DNA from: Setaria digitata
Lineage: Eukaryota; Nematoda; Chromadorea; Rhabditida; Setariidae
Direction of reading: 5' to 3'
NCBI GenBank assembly: GCA_003640385.1
Contig: RCAB01000385.1
Location: forward strand, 1-62,159
Length of the DNA: 62,159 nucleotides
Position numbers and translations under genes: made by a program
Notes under the pieces: generated by a model
The model's database searches: none
What the model was told of the DNA's origin: nothing
What the model saw: only the letters and a program-made list of their open reading frames with translations
Shown here: positions 1 to 12,600 of the stretch, in pieces
How the letters are laid out: every line of letters begins with the position of its first letter
How positions within the stretch are numbered: the stretch's first letter is position 1

Positions 1-64
1 TTATTATTAATTATTATTATTATTATTATTATCAATTATTGTTATTATTATTAATTACTATTAT
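1..64. repeat. TTA/ATT trinucleotide microsatellite
   Basis: The window opens in an interrupted TTA/ATT trinucleotide run. Similar runs recur at 17424-17480, 22953-23010, 25294-25370, 48693-48745 and 49993-50100, so this is a genome-wide simple repeat type and not a local feature. Confidence 0.85.
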
Positions 65-596
65 TGTTGTTGCTGCCATCATCGTCATACTTAACTTTTG
101 AACTTCAACCGTATTGCTATTCAAGTTTTTCCTTTTCTCCTTTAGATCATAGTAGTTCATCTGTGACACATTTTTTATTCATCGTCTTTTTTTTCAACTT
201 CTTTTCTTTGGACTTCTTTGGACAGTTCACACACGATCCACACACGAAGGATCGATTCTGTAAGATGTGGTCGGGTCACATCGTGGATTTCTTGAATAAG
301 GCACATTTAATCTTCGCACATTTTAGACGATGAACGTGTTCCTTTCTGCATGCTAGGCCTCCATTATTTGATGGAATTACACACATTTCTATTAGACTGA
401 TCAAGTTTCATCGATGAATTTGAAAGTCACGTAGATAATTTATAAATCATATAAATGAGTTCTGGCTGTTGTAGGCTATGGACAACTTAGTCTTAGTCAC
501 TAAACTTTAAAACACCGTTGAAATTTTGTTGGAATCATAGTTTTGCATAAATTTTGCATTAACTGTTTTTTAATGAACAGTATAAGCTTTTTGCAG
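65..596. other. AT-rich stretch without recognised gene
   Basis: An open frame with an ATG at 64 runs to 333 (89 codons). It is Ser/Phe-rich, matches no family I know, and starts in simple repeat, so I do not call it. The esterase's missing N-terminal membrane exon was looked for here and not seen. Confidence 0.5.
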
Positions 597-1202
597 TTTG
601 TACGGCGGATACCGGCTGTGCGGTTCTAGGGAAGTGCGCAGTGTGGTTTCGCGGTGAGCCTGTTTTTTTTATAATATTTGCAATTCTTTGTAGGATTCGA
701 AGTCGTTTATAAACTTTATTCTTATCAAGGTTTGAGTAAAACTAAGGAGGAGACAAAGTGGTTGGTAACAAGCAAGAAATCAGATAGATTGTATCAAATA
801 GTTAAAAAAGTTGGGCCTTTAAGAAGCACGTATTTTGATTGCAATTACTCCTATACTCGAAGATTTTGAGAATTGGACTCTTCTGGACTTGAAGCTCAGT
901 TTTTAATGCTTACGTAAACGACATGGTGATATCGTGGATGATCTGCTAAATGTTGCTGATATTGCTTTTTGTTATGCTAATGCTTTCTCAAGGGAAAATT
1001 TAAGCTTGGTTGCTTACTGTTGGTATGCTGAAATGATTATAAAGGGGACGAAACGTTTTTGGCTTACTTCTGCAGAATAATTCACCAGTGGGATATGAAT
1101 ACTGTGATGCCGGAAACGAAACTTGCTGCAGTTGCTGTCATTTACTCCAGGCTTACCGTTCACTGGGAGAAGAGTTCTTATCTACATCATAAATACAAAT
1201 GA
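597..1202 (+). pseudogene. Frameshifted coding remnant of unknown family
   Basis: Three linked open segments read like protein. The first (597-653) follows a good TTTTTGCAG acceptor, includes the peptide TADTGCAVLGKCAVWFRG and ends at a GTGAGC donor. A 40-bp intron (654-693) joins it in phase to 694 onwards, which reads GFEVVYKLYSYQG and then hits TGA at 867-869. From about 910 a second frame is open (HGDIVDDLLNVADIAFCYAN) up to 1078. From about 1040 the first frame resumes (GDETFLAYFCRIIHQWDMN) and ends at TGA 1200-1202. The composition (amphipathic, Tyr/Ala/Leu-rich) suggests a helical protein, but I do not recognise the family. The in-frame stop plus two compensating frame changes argue for a pseudogene. 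Sequencing indels could mimic the frame changes but not easily the stop. It lies immediately upstream of the first visible esterase exon on the same strand. Confidence 0.45.
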
Positions 1203-1533
1203 CAGCTGAATGAAATTATGAAGGTTTTTAGGAGAGGATCAAACGGCCGATATATTATCCTTTTGTGGAATCGTTGATTCTTCGTACTATTCTGAAATTC
1301 CTATTTTCTCTTGTTCCTTTAATTCATTACTAATAGCTGCCTGTTTGAATAAGGAAAAATTAGTATCATGCAAATAGAATTATATGGTTATTTTCATAGC
1401 AGCAAATTAGTGCAGGTATAAGAAAGTAACTGGGTGGAACTGCGATGTACAGCTGCATACATGCAATAATCAGAGCAAGCATTATTCTTACATTATACAG
1501 TGATAAGTTGCTCTAAAAATTTTAAATTTTCAG

Positions 1534-4500
1534 AGGCCAAATTATCTGCCCATGTCAAGCGACAGTGGCGAATATCATTTTTTTTCACGGCGAACACCGA
1601 TAAGACGTCGACATTCTAATGTTGGACCACTTCAGCTTGCTCGTGCTGCCAAGGAGTTCGTTGTTATCCCATTTTTTTACTATATATTATGTAAAGTTAG
1701 TCCTTAGTTTAATCAAGTTTCCTTCACAGTCTTGCTGTTGAGAAGATAATTTTTGCCTCGACTGCCTCTGTTTTCATTTGATCTAACTTACAATTTATTC
1801 ATACTGTATTATAATATGAAAGTTGTCAAAATTTCAACATTGATTGCTTTTACTTCTTAAATTTATTAATTAATGTTATGTAGAATTTATGAGAACTTAT
1901 CGTAATATGACTTGAATAAATTGCAATTAAAGTTTAAGGTTTTAGTTATTGTTTTTCTAATTCATCAGCACTTATATCCGACATAAAAAAATTTATGCTT
2001 TGAACCTAGTTTCCAGCTTCATTGTCCATGGTAGTAGTGCGAAATTCCAACGGCAGCTCTCAGAAATGACGAAAAGAACGTTACCGAAACCTCCTTCACA
2101 GTTTTTTGAACCCTCGGAAGTTCCCAATGTTCCGCAGAATGAGAAACCTGAAGTGTACTACGTTATGCATAATCTCAAGCAAGTTTTGTGCTTTTCATAT
2201 CGAAGAGTATAACGAATCAGTTTGGTCCTGATGATACTGCAACTGCTGAATTATAGAAAATAATATGCAGAGTGCATTTCATTGAGATGAAAATGAAATT
2301 CTTGAAGTATAAACATCCATAGTCTATTATGTGTAGAATTATAATGCAACATTAAGAATGTTGGAGCTACCAGCAGAATGGTATTCACAATGGAAGAGCC
2401 TGACAGTAGAAGAATATAAGGAGAATGACTATTTAATCAAACCTGGTGATAAGGATAATTGCATCATTGTCGTTTTGGAAGGAATCATCGCTGTATTTAT
2501 AATGGTATGCTTTTGAAATCAAGGGAGAAGGGTGACTGTAATTTGTATCTCCCAAATTTGTCTTTCGGTTACGTTTACCTAATTTGCTTTTGGAATTCGA
2601 TTTTTTTCAATAATTCACGTGAATTTCAAGAGCACAGTGACATATTATAGCATACCGAAGAAAAGGAGCTTATGGTTCGGAAAATTACGGTGGGTGATAG
2701 CTTCTTCAGTCTTCTGTCGATTTTGGATGTCCTAATGGTATTTCTTAAAAATCGAATTTTGCTCATTCCTTCTTAATTCTGATATTACTCGAAATTTTCA
2801 GTTCATTTATTTTATTACCTGGAATCCAGATATATTTATTTCAAACAATACATTGTATTTGTTACTTAAAAATAATCATCCTATTCCGTTGTCAAATCGT
2901 TTTTTAGTTTTGCCATGCTTTATTTTTTAGAACCATGAAATAACTTTCCGTAATATGTCGGTGAGAGCATTAACAGCATGTCGAGTTGCCAGGTATGTTC
3001 TTATTAGTTTGTTTCTTTCATGGAAGATTTCTATGAAGGGGAAGGAACAGATGTAACTACAACAGGGTGTCAAAGTAAAAAATATTCTCTATAATAGCGT
3101 TGATCTGAATTTGTCTTTTAATTACAAATTTACTGAGGTAAATTTTTAATTCAGACGGCAGTAAGATGTGTGTCATCGTAGCAGCATATACAGTGGGAAA
3201 AATATACAGTAGAAAAGGCATAAATAGCGAAAAAAAGAAATAAAACTGATTGTTCTACTGCCACAGTTGGATGTGTTTTTTAATTACTTACTGACGTGAA
3301 TTTTCTGTGGACAACAGCAAGTTGTCTGTCTTTCAAGGCTTAAATTTTGAAGGTAGATCATTTCTAATCTGCTCAGCGAACTCCGCGATTTTTCCTAATA
3401 AAATTTTGTTCGACATTCACTAAAAAATCTTTCCATTTCCTACTTGTAAATAAAGATCGGAAAAATACCTCCAACTGAAGTTGGTATTAAAAAGATAACT
3501 GTTAAATTTTTAAGTCGAAATACTAAAAAGAAGCGGAATTTGATCCATTTTTGCACTATTTATGAATACTATCAATTTTCTGAGTAAAATAATGATTTTC
3601 TCAAACTTTTACAGTACGATTTTCTTGTATTTCTATATAAGCTTTCATAATGAATGCATATGAGAAATTTTACGGGAAATAAAAATAAGAAAAAGCTAAA
3701 TATGGTAAAAAAAACACTACATAAATTTTCATAAACCTATGTATATAAATATCACTGAACTTCTTTTTAGTTTTGTTTTGGGACAGTTTTTCACACTAGA
3801 TTCATCAACATTATTTTATTTTTGTGTTTTCAGCGACATAAAAATAACAGACTGGAAGGCATTTTTGAGTCAGTGATGCTCAAACTCATCACTAAGTGCA
3901 TTTACAGTTATAAGTTCTGTTATGTTACTTTTTAAATTTGATGATTAATAGTATACAGGGCAAGGTCAGACATAAGAGAAGTTATTCTTTCCAAACAAAT
4001 AGGAAGCTTTCAGATTTTTTCTGCAGACACTAATCTATATTTCATTTAAATGCCAATCGTTTAAAGATTTTTAAGAATTGGAGTTCTGGAAACTTAAAAA
4101 TTGAAAAAATAGCATTATGACTCGAGGTATTGCATTATATAAAAAAAGATTCTTTTTTTTTTTGATGAAAAAATATACAAAAAGGTATATCGGATTGCAA
4201 AATAAAGGTATATCAAAGTGTTGAGCAGTAATTGTTATAGAACTTGTTCGAACAAAAAAAAAATTTTATTTGTTTATTTATTCTATATTTGTTCACGGCG
4301 AAATATATATCTCAAAATTTCTAATTCCCCGATCAGCTTGAATTAAAAAAGAAAAGAAATCTGTTGCAGATGCAGCACGAACAGTTTTCGAGACTCATTT
4401 ATTGAAAATCCCAAATTCTGGGTTCGCCCAATTCAGATTGTTCTAACACGTCTGCTTCATGTAACTTTAACAACACTTCACCAGTATCTCGGTTTGAGCA

Positions 4501-7500
4501 CTGAATTAGCTAAAAAGGTGAACTTAGCTACATTCACTTTGTGTTGAAACAGTAGGATTACTCTTTATTCAAAATAATAATTCCACTTTCCGAGGTTTTA
4601 GAATGGATTGCACTTGTCACTCATTCTTCCTATTTAATCCATCTAAAAATATTAAATGATTGCTGATTTTAGCGTCTTGACGAAAGGCGTAATATCGATG
4701 AGCGTCATCGACATCCATCTGGAACTGCTTCATCAGTTCGTCTGCAAGGCAAGGTGCGGCCACGTCTTCATCGTTTGAACAGTACTGATGGTGAGTTATC
4801 TTTGTTCGGATTTCACTCGATTTTCAATCTTTTTTTTTCTAGATATATTAGATGGATTCCACTACAACCTTCAACCTCTTCTTTTTTTTTTTCAGACTCG
4901 AAGGAATATTTGGCTATAGCACAGCGGTGGTTTGCCGAAGTATTGCACTTAGGTGTTAGTTCTGAGGCGACAGCACTTTTCTCAAGCCGTGTAGTCATCG
5001 AGAATGTTCCGGAGAAGCATCTTATTGTTGAGCAAAATTCTGAAGATGAGCTACTAATTATGGTCCTCAGTGGTGTTTTAGCTATTTCACAGGTTTTTTT
5101 TTTTTAATGTTTGTATGTGTATTTGCAGCAACAAAACCTTTTATATAAGACTCATAATTGATTTAAATTTATTTCTATTCGAAAACTTAGTTTTTCAGGC
5201 TTGGATAAAATGTATGAATTTTAAAGTTCTAAACTAATTTTACAAAATTCTAATTTAAGGAACCGATTGATGGCGAGGATGAGAATACGGATGAAGAGCA
5301 TATTTTTGTGTATCCACGTGAACTTATTGGTGGATTGCAATTACTTACTGGTGAACCATGGTTTGTTACAGTTCGATCTCATACTTGTACGATATATGCC
5401 ACCATTTCCAAGAAAGATTTCTTTGAGTTAGTTTATAATCTGTTCTTTGTTATTAATTTCTTGTAAATTTATTGCTTAAGAACAAGTCAGAAAAAACTGA
5501 TGTTAGACTAGTTGTAGTCTAGCCAATCGAATAATTTGATTCAAATTTCTTGGTTTTTAATTCCTCTGAAAATATTAAACTTTTCATTATGATAAGTGAA
5601 CCACGGTCATTTAGTAATACTATAATGCTACCGTTTGCTTTTGGTCAGATTTTTAAAATAATTTATATTAAGAATAGCTGATATTCATCCAGAAATTGTA
5701 TTGCCAGTGGCACATTCTGTTATTCGACGTCTAAGTTCTTTCGTGCGAAATGTAGACTTTGCAGTTGACTGGGTGCTGCTTGATTCCGGGCAAGCTGTTT
5801 ACAGGTGATCCCTACTTCTTTCCAGAAGCTAAAATTATAAAGGTACATAAATTTGATGTAATCCTAACTGACTGATAATTGTTTTAGAAGTGGTGATGTA
5901 GCAGACTCAATATTTGTCCTTTTGAGTGGACGACTTCGGTCTGTAGAAGATAAGAGAATAATCGAAGAGTTTGGCAGAGGTGATGTTTTAGGAATGATTG
6001 AGGTAATACTTTCTTCTCATTAGCTTGCTTATTTCTTAAGTTTTTTACTTGCGAGAAATCTGGGAGAAAAGTCTCCATTATTATAACCTTGGTAATTTTG
6101 GAAATGCACTGCTATTCAGTTGATTCTAGTCCATATTTAACTAATTGTCTGATCGTACTGGATGGCCACAAAATTGCTTTTTGCGTTAAGTATGCCGTTA
6201 TGGTGAAACATTTTCTCAAATATATACTTGTTATCATATTTATTTGGCGTAGAGGGAGATTATTAGATATCAGTAATCATTTTGGATCAAAAATTGTTAA
6301 CAAATCTACAGTCACTGAAATTTTGCGAAGTCGATAAAAAGAGTTGAAAATGACGAGTCTAGTGACATAGCGTCAAAAGTTAACGGTGGGGAGTCAAAAG
6401 CTTCATTCAAGCTCTTCTTTTACAAGTCATGAAAAGACATGAAGACAACGTCAGTTGTTACGTATTGCTTGGATTTTCAAAAATCTATTCCACGTCGCAA
6501 CGACGAACATTCTCAAGTCAATTTGTAACGTGATTGTAATTGTAATTGTAAAATTGATATATCTCAGTGAATGGATAGAAATGAAGCTGTAAAGCACTTT
6601 CTGTAATCAAGCTTTCAATAGAAAATATCATAATCACTGCGTGGAACTATATGTCATATGGATTTCTGAATATCAAAGACATTACATTTGAAAAGTATGC
6701 TTAGTAAATCATACGGCTTACCTTGGGCAACAACAACAGCATTCAAAAATTGAACAAGTTGACGTTTTGAACTTTTACTTCATTGAGATCTGTCTAGCTT
6801 ACCGTATTAACTGGAAATTCTTCACAAAAGAATTGCGAACCGTGCAGTTTGTCTTTAACATGTCTTTACTGAGTAGAATAGGCAATCAACATTTTTGTTA
6901 AGGAAACAAATAATTTCTTTAACACAAAATTTTTTTTCAATAATGAATAATTTTAGTCTCCATCCTGAAATATACATTAGTAGTAGACTAATGCATATAT
7001 CAATAAAAATGTGAAATAATTCTACCGAGTTACCTTTCATCATCAAACGACATCTTTTGTTACTGATTCTGCGTTGTTTCAAAATTCCCTTCAGATCGTT
7101 CAAATTTTAAAATCTGCCCATTATATATATATATGTTTTTCAGGTCCTGCAACGAGTACCACGTACCACCACCGTACTCGCAATTCGTTTTTCCCAGCTG
7201 GCTCGACTTCCTGAAGGTCTCTTGAATTTCGTAAAAATAAAGTTTCCTCAGGTGATTACTTTGATTATTATAGCTTCCTATTATGTGGTAGAATTTGATA
7301 GCGCTCGTTTTAGGTTGGGTTTCGTCTTGTCCATTTACTGGGTCAGTATTACACTTCATCGATACAAAGGACATCTACATTTAGATGTATGTACAAGGAT
7401 GGCCTTTCACTGGCAACAGGTGACCCACAAAGTCACATCAAAGTAAGTATATGATTTTTGGAACTCTTGGTTCTTTTAGTCAAAATTTGCCTAAATCTTC

Positions 7501-10500
7501 CCTATTGGGTCAGTATTATCATTGACTGATAGCAGTATCTAGAGTATTGAGTGTTTTCTCACGTACATAACACTTTATTGCTAAATTTGCAGTTAGATTT
7601 CCAAGAGTGTAGTAGCATGAAGAATTTGCAGAATTTACATACCATTGCGGTAGTAGCTGCAACATCGGATGTACCATTAGTTGCATTTACCTGTGAACTG
7701 TATCACGCTCTTACTGCAAATTTGAGAGTTCTGCGACTAAGCAGTCAAAAGATAGCTGAGCTATTGGATGCCAGTGTGCTAGAAAAGTAAGCTATTGATT
7801 TATAATTACTATAAGCTGAATAGTATGTTGGAAAAAATTGAACCTGACTAAGACCAAACTACAGTATTGGCATTATTAACTGCACAGTATACTTTTTTTT
7901 TCAATAATTTTATTCTCCTCTTTATTTGATATATATACTTTTGTAAATTATAGTATACACTTATGTTATTTGTGAGAAATAATACAAGTTTTTATTTAGG
8001 TTTTTGAGCGATGAGACCTACGACGGGTAATTTTCCGACTCTTTCATTCTATTTTTTGATGTGAGGAGTTACAATTTATATAATAAGTTTGTCAATTCAT
8101 AAATATAGCTGATGAAGAAATCACATTACTGTTAATTTCTGAGCTTTTCTAAAGAGGCTAGTGTTTATCCGATTTACAAATGCCCTCTCTCGAACGATGC
8201 AAATTAAATAAATATGCCAACAGTTTTGGGACTGCTATGATTTCTCTCCTGTTTTATGCAAATGTTTTTTCTTGGAACGCATGAAAGTTTCTCTTATTTC
8301 TAATGTTAGGTGTTGAAGTGAAACTAGTTGATGTGACATAACTTTATCTTCTGTTGTTTTAAAGAAGGATTAAATCTTTCATAAGTTTATGTGTATGTCA
8401 TTTTTGGTGTTATTTTACTTCTTTTATTCACTAACCATTTTTTTCCACGCATGCATAGATTTCTTTTCTTTTCTTTCTTTTTTTTTTTTTCTTTTTTGAA
8501 AAATATAGCAGTTTAACTAGATTGTTTGACATTTTTTTTTTTGCTGTGATGATTGTTTGATTTAGAAATCAAATAGATTTTAAACACTTAACTATCATAG
8601 TTTGAAAGTATACACCTGCTCATCTGAATCATACTGAAGGTTGTTCCCCTTGCTGAGCTATTATTTAAACTTTAAAACGGATATAATAACTTCAATTAGA
8701 AAACAATTGCTTTCCAAAAAAAAAAACTTTAGAACAGTAAGTAGCATAATCCAAAGGTTTTGTTTTTGGAAATGCCGATTAAAAATGCCTTTTCTTTCGG
8801 ATTTTTTTTTATAGGCAAGCAGATTTTCGTCTGATGCATTGGCTTAATTTGCAAGAAGATACTTATCCATTAATTATATATGAATGTGATACAAGTGCTA
8901 CAAGTTGGACACGACGTTGTCTTCGGCAGGCGGATGCAATATTGTTCGTTGCCAATGGCGAGGAGAAGCCGTCACAGCAATCGCTGGTTAGATATTGGCT
9001 TGATTAGAAATTTCAGCAAAAGGCACTATTCTAGATCTTACTCAGTGATCTTAAATAATTTTGTTAATGAGTGGGTAGAGTGAATTTCATTTATATTAGT
9101 TTCATCTTCCAGATGGATGATTATTTGAATATGAATGAGGATGGTATCCGAACAAATAAGGAATTGATACTACTTTGGGATGAAAAAACTGTGGAACCGC
9201 AAGGGACAATTGAATGGTTGAAAGGGAGTTGGTTTTCCGGTCATCATCACATCCGCATTAATAAACGAATGGTGCAATGGAATTTGAAAAAGGTCAGACT
9301 TAATTTCAAATTTATTTAATGGCAGAGCAAAACGCGTTTATAAAGTTCCAGTTGCTATTGTTCGTTTCCAGGTGTCTGAATCTGAGATTGTGTCTTTTTA
9401 CGAGCAGAACGTTTATGGTGGAAAAGTTGACAGTGGATCTGATTTTTCAAGACTGGCTCGAATATTGACTGGTAATGCAATTGGTGTTGTACTAGGCGGA
9501 GGTGGTGCAAGGTTATCTTTTGTTGATTTTATGCTTCATTGGTGTAAGTTTTTTTATGGTACTATGGTAATATAAATTTATTATCAGTTTAAATTTTAAT
9601 CAAAGAATTGTGTTCATCTTCTTCAGAATTTTTGAACTTATCAGATATGAAGTCAATTTTTCTTGTTTCAAGAGGTGCGGCTCATGTTGGTGTAATACGC
9701 GCAATACAGGAACATGGTATCCCAATTGATATGATAGGTGGAACATCTATTGGTTCTATGATCAGTGGTTTGTACGCCCAAGGAGATGAAGATGTGGAAC
9801 AGAGAGCGAAAAGTTGGTTTATGGTTAGTTATGTCTACTGGAATAACTAAAAGGCTTTAAACCTCCTTTTTTTCCTGCAACGTGAGTATAATATTAAATT
9901 GATATATATTTAAGGTTTAAAACTGTTGCACAAAGAGTCATTTTTCTATAACGGCAGGACCATTTTGCTTTCCATTAAATCAATTTGGTATCATAACTAA
10001 ATTGCACATAAAATAATAGAGTAATATGTCAAACATATGAAATGCTATACTAATAATTTCTCACAGTTCAAGTCAACATCAAAATCGTTAGCGTTCTTTC
10101 GCTTGATCTTTGGCATTGTCTGAATGATGTCAAATTTCTGAAAATTTACAGTTTTCATAGTAAAGAAATTTTCATAGTACAAGTTGGAGTCCTGCCATGA
10201 ACGTGTGTCTCCTAGCCAAACATAAATATGGAAATGGTTGTAATTTAGATTCAACTTATTTTCTAACAAGAGAGCAATCCATGCGTTAATGATATCATTA
10301 AATTTGAGGTATTTGTTAGTGAAACAGTGAGATTACTTAGAAATAGCTTTTATTAAGTTTCAGACAAAAAAAATTGTATTTTAAAAAATTTTATAGGAAA
10401 CAAACACTCAGCTTTACTGAGTTGCAGATGATGGCTTCGATTTGGCCGAAAATATGGGACTTAACGTATGCTCATTCAGCTATGTTTACTGGTGCTGGTT

Positions 10501-12479
10501 TCAATCACGGTCTTCAAGATTTATTCTCAGATTCACTGATCGAAGATCTATGGATACCATATTTCTGCATAAGCACCGATATAAGGTTTATTATTTCCTG
10601 TAAGGTTGCTAACGCTTTTTATTTGGTATCTATAGAACATTTTCAAGCTGTAGAATTTTAAAATTCGGATGTACTGTTCCAGCAATTCGGAAATGCGGGT
10701 TCATCGGACTGGTCCCTTGTGGGCTTACTGTCGAGCCTCCATGTCTTTAGCAGGCTATCTTCCCCCACTGTGTGATCCTGTAGATGGTCACCTGTTATTG
10801 GACGGTGGTTATGTCAATAATTTACCAGCAGATGTTATGCAGTAAGTCTAGTTTTTCGAGTTGCATTTGAAGTTTCTATAAAACGAAGCACAATTTGTTA
10901 AATAGTATTAAAAACTTGTTCGAATGAAAAAATCGGATAGGAGGCCAAGATGAGTAAAGCAGCCACCGTCTCGAACCACAGTTACCTAAAAATATAGTAG
11001 CCAAATTTTCAGATATTTAGGAGCATTTTTACTTGGATGTGCTAAAATTAATTTAATCCAGGTCGATGGGTGCTAAAATAGTTATCGCAGTAGATGTTGG
11101 TTCTGCTGCCGAAACGAATTTATATAACTATGGTGATTCGTTAAGCGGATTTTGGGTATTGCTCAAAAAGTTAAATCCATTTGCTGAACCAATCAAAGTT
11201 TTAAATATGGAAGAAATACAAGTATTGCTTACATGTTTTATAATTCAATATTTACAGTGAACGATTTAGACTTATTTATATGATTATCAGTTAACTCGAG
11301 TATTTTCTTAAGCTAGAGAAGTAAGAATATTTCTGAGCATTCTTCCATATGAAAACTTTTAATTAACAAGAATATATCATTCAAAATACATCATTAAAAG
11401 AATTATATCGTTTAGAGTCGTTTGGCTTATGTTTCTTGTGTCCAACAGCTACAGTTGGTGAAAAACGCAGGATACTGTCAGTATATACGGCCACCGATTG
11501 AAGAATTCAAAACTCTAGATTTTCATAAATATGATGAAATACGTGTATGTTTATTTCTCATAGTTATGTCAAGTTTTCAATTCATTCCTTTACCCTTGTT
11601 TAGTTTGAGGACTATGTGTTTATGTGGGTTGCTTGATATCCTGTTGTATTATTGTTATTAAAAAAAAATCAAAATGCTAGTTTAATTTAGCGTTAAGAAC
11701 GCAAAAAGAATTGCAGGATCTCGGTTATAAATATGGCGTGAAAGAATTTGGGGAACTAGTGAAATCAAACGAAGCTTTAAAAAGTGTTATTGATGCCGAG
11801 AAGTTGCGTTCACTGAAAAGACGTTATTGGCGTCGAGAACCTTCGAAGTTGGTTATATATGACCATGGCCGTGCTTCATCATTTACTAATCTTGCGGCAC
11901 AGGTATAGAATTATTAATATTTTTAAAATGTTCTTAAATTTGTTTTCTCGTATTACTAGAACATTTTTTCGAACAACTTCGTATTTGCTATTTCTGCAAA
12001 AAAGAATAAGCTTCCTATAAAAATCAGTTCTTCAGGTATCAAGAGTTCCTAAAGTACGCGAAAAGAATAGTTTAAATGATGATGAAGTTACCGAAGATGA
12101 GCTTTCGGATGTTTGGTGGAACGACGACGAAGAAGAAGAGGAACCAGAACCAGATGTGCAGTCTCAACCAGCTTATAATTCTGAAGATGTTGAATCTATT
12201 GAGGCAGGTTATATCAGTGAACCCTGTACTACTTATCAAGGTAAATATACGTTCAGTAGTGAGGATGAAGCAAGCATTGGCAAAAATGATGATGGAATGA
12301 ATCGAAAACGGAAAATCATTTTATCTGAAGTAAATCAGAAAAGTGAAGAGAAAAGTGAAATGCAAAAGGTGTCATGGAAAACGCCAACCGTACGATTTGG
12401 ATTATCGGAATCATCATTTGACGATGAAGGAAGTCATGATATACTTAATTCTAATGAATATACAAAAAAAAACCGATGA
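1534..12479 (+). CDS. PNPLA6: Neuropathy target esterase / PNPLA6-7-type patatin lysophospholipase (5'-partial)
   Basis: This is a membrane (lyso)phospholipase of the NTE/Swiss-cheese family, which deacylates phosphatidylcholine and lysophosphatidylcholine at the ER. Exons: 1534-1655, 2017-2182, 2337-2504, 2651-2737, 2931-2992, 3834-3872, 4370-4517, 4673-4790, 4896-5092, 5260-5426, 5673-5804, 5888-6002, 7144-7251, 7314-7442, 7593-7786, 8815-8986, 9113-9292, 9372-9511, 9673-9823, 10428-10585, 10683-10841, 11062-11221, 11416-11542, 11709-11902, 12036-12479. All phases agree, giving 1278 residues to the TGA. Visible-residue landmarks: CNBD-like domains at about 97-230, 304-430 and 445-545; oxyanion loop GGGGARG at 810-816; nucleophile GTSIG (Ser about 840); catalytic DGG (Asp about 958); then the family signature DSLSGFW and an acidic tail rich in Glu/Asp. 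Human NTE is about 1,366 residues, so only the N-terminal lumenal/transmembrane segment is missing. The first exon has an acceptor before it, so upstream exon(s) must exist; an alternative start is the ATG at 1552. Family assignment is near certain; end bases of single exons are less so. Confidence 0.93.
2337..3872 (+). other. First cyclic-nucleotide-binding-like domain of the esterase
   Basis: The four exons 2337-2504, 2651-2737, 2931-2992 and 3834-3872 encode a beta-roll of the CAP/CNBD fold. Readable landmarks are the turn [14 protein letters not shown], the strand [14 protein letters not shown], and [11 protein letters not shown], which aligns with the SLLSILDV of vertebrate NTE. The last exon is only 39 bp; it fits phase only with a GTGATG donor after position 3872. 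Confidence 0.85.
4896..7442 (+). other. Second and third cyclic-nucleotide-binding-like domains of the esterase
   Basis: Domain 2 (4896-5426) shows [32 protein letters not shown] and [14 protein letters not shown]. Domain 3 (5673-7442) shows [35 protein letters not shown] and [20 protein letters not shown], all in the order known for NTE. The linker between domains 1 and 2 is a Arg/His-rich stretch (exon 4673-4790) and is shorter than in vertebrates. Neither domain is known to need a bound nucleotide in this family. Confidence 0.88.
6003..7143 (+). other. 1.1 kb intron of the esterase gene
   Basis: This is one of the largest introns of the gene, between the IEE-rich end of exon 12 and exon 13. 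It holds scattered short open frames on both strands (for example 6089-6337 plus and 6855-7103 minus) with no family resemblance. I see nothing else in it. Confidence 0.7.
9372..11542 (+). other. Patatin-like catalytic domain of the esterase
   Basis: Six exons (9372-9511 to 11416-11542) encode the serine/aspartate dyad hydrolase. Seen: [20 protein letters not shown] leading into the GGGGARG oxyanion loop; [18 protein letters not shown] with the nucleophile serine; [45 protein letters not shown] with the catalytic aspartate; [14 protein letters not shown]; and [15 protein letters not shown]. Every catalytic element is intact, so the enzyme should be active. Confidence 0.93.
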
Positions 12480-12600
12480 TAATGCAGTGATAAATTGGTA
12501 GGTATTCAACTTTTTTTTTTAAACTGCTCTTTAATTTTCTTTGAAGTCAAAAGTTTTGATGTTCCATTTTAAAAATCACAAATAAAACTTTGACTTCATT
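12480..12600 (+). terminator. 3' UTR and poly(A) signal of the esterase gene
   Basis: A canonical AATAAA sits at 12581-12586, about 100 bases after the esterase TGA. This spacing is normal for nematode 3' ends. Confidence 0.6.

Noticed and set aside
4813..4998. Minus-strand open frame of 61 codons
   Set aside because: It lies across an intron and exon of the esterase on the other strand and is a shadow of the coding exon at 4896-5092.
7060..7374. Minus-strand open frame of 104 codons
   Set aside because: It overlaps two well-supported esterase exons (7144-7251 and 7314-7442) on the plus strand, and its peptide has no family resemblance.
7222..7446. Plus-strand read-through frame across 7252-7313
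   Set aside because: The NTE alignment (FPQ followed by [11 protein letters not shown]) requires splicing out 7252-7313; the read-through frame is the wrong one.
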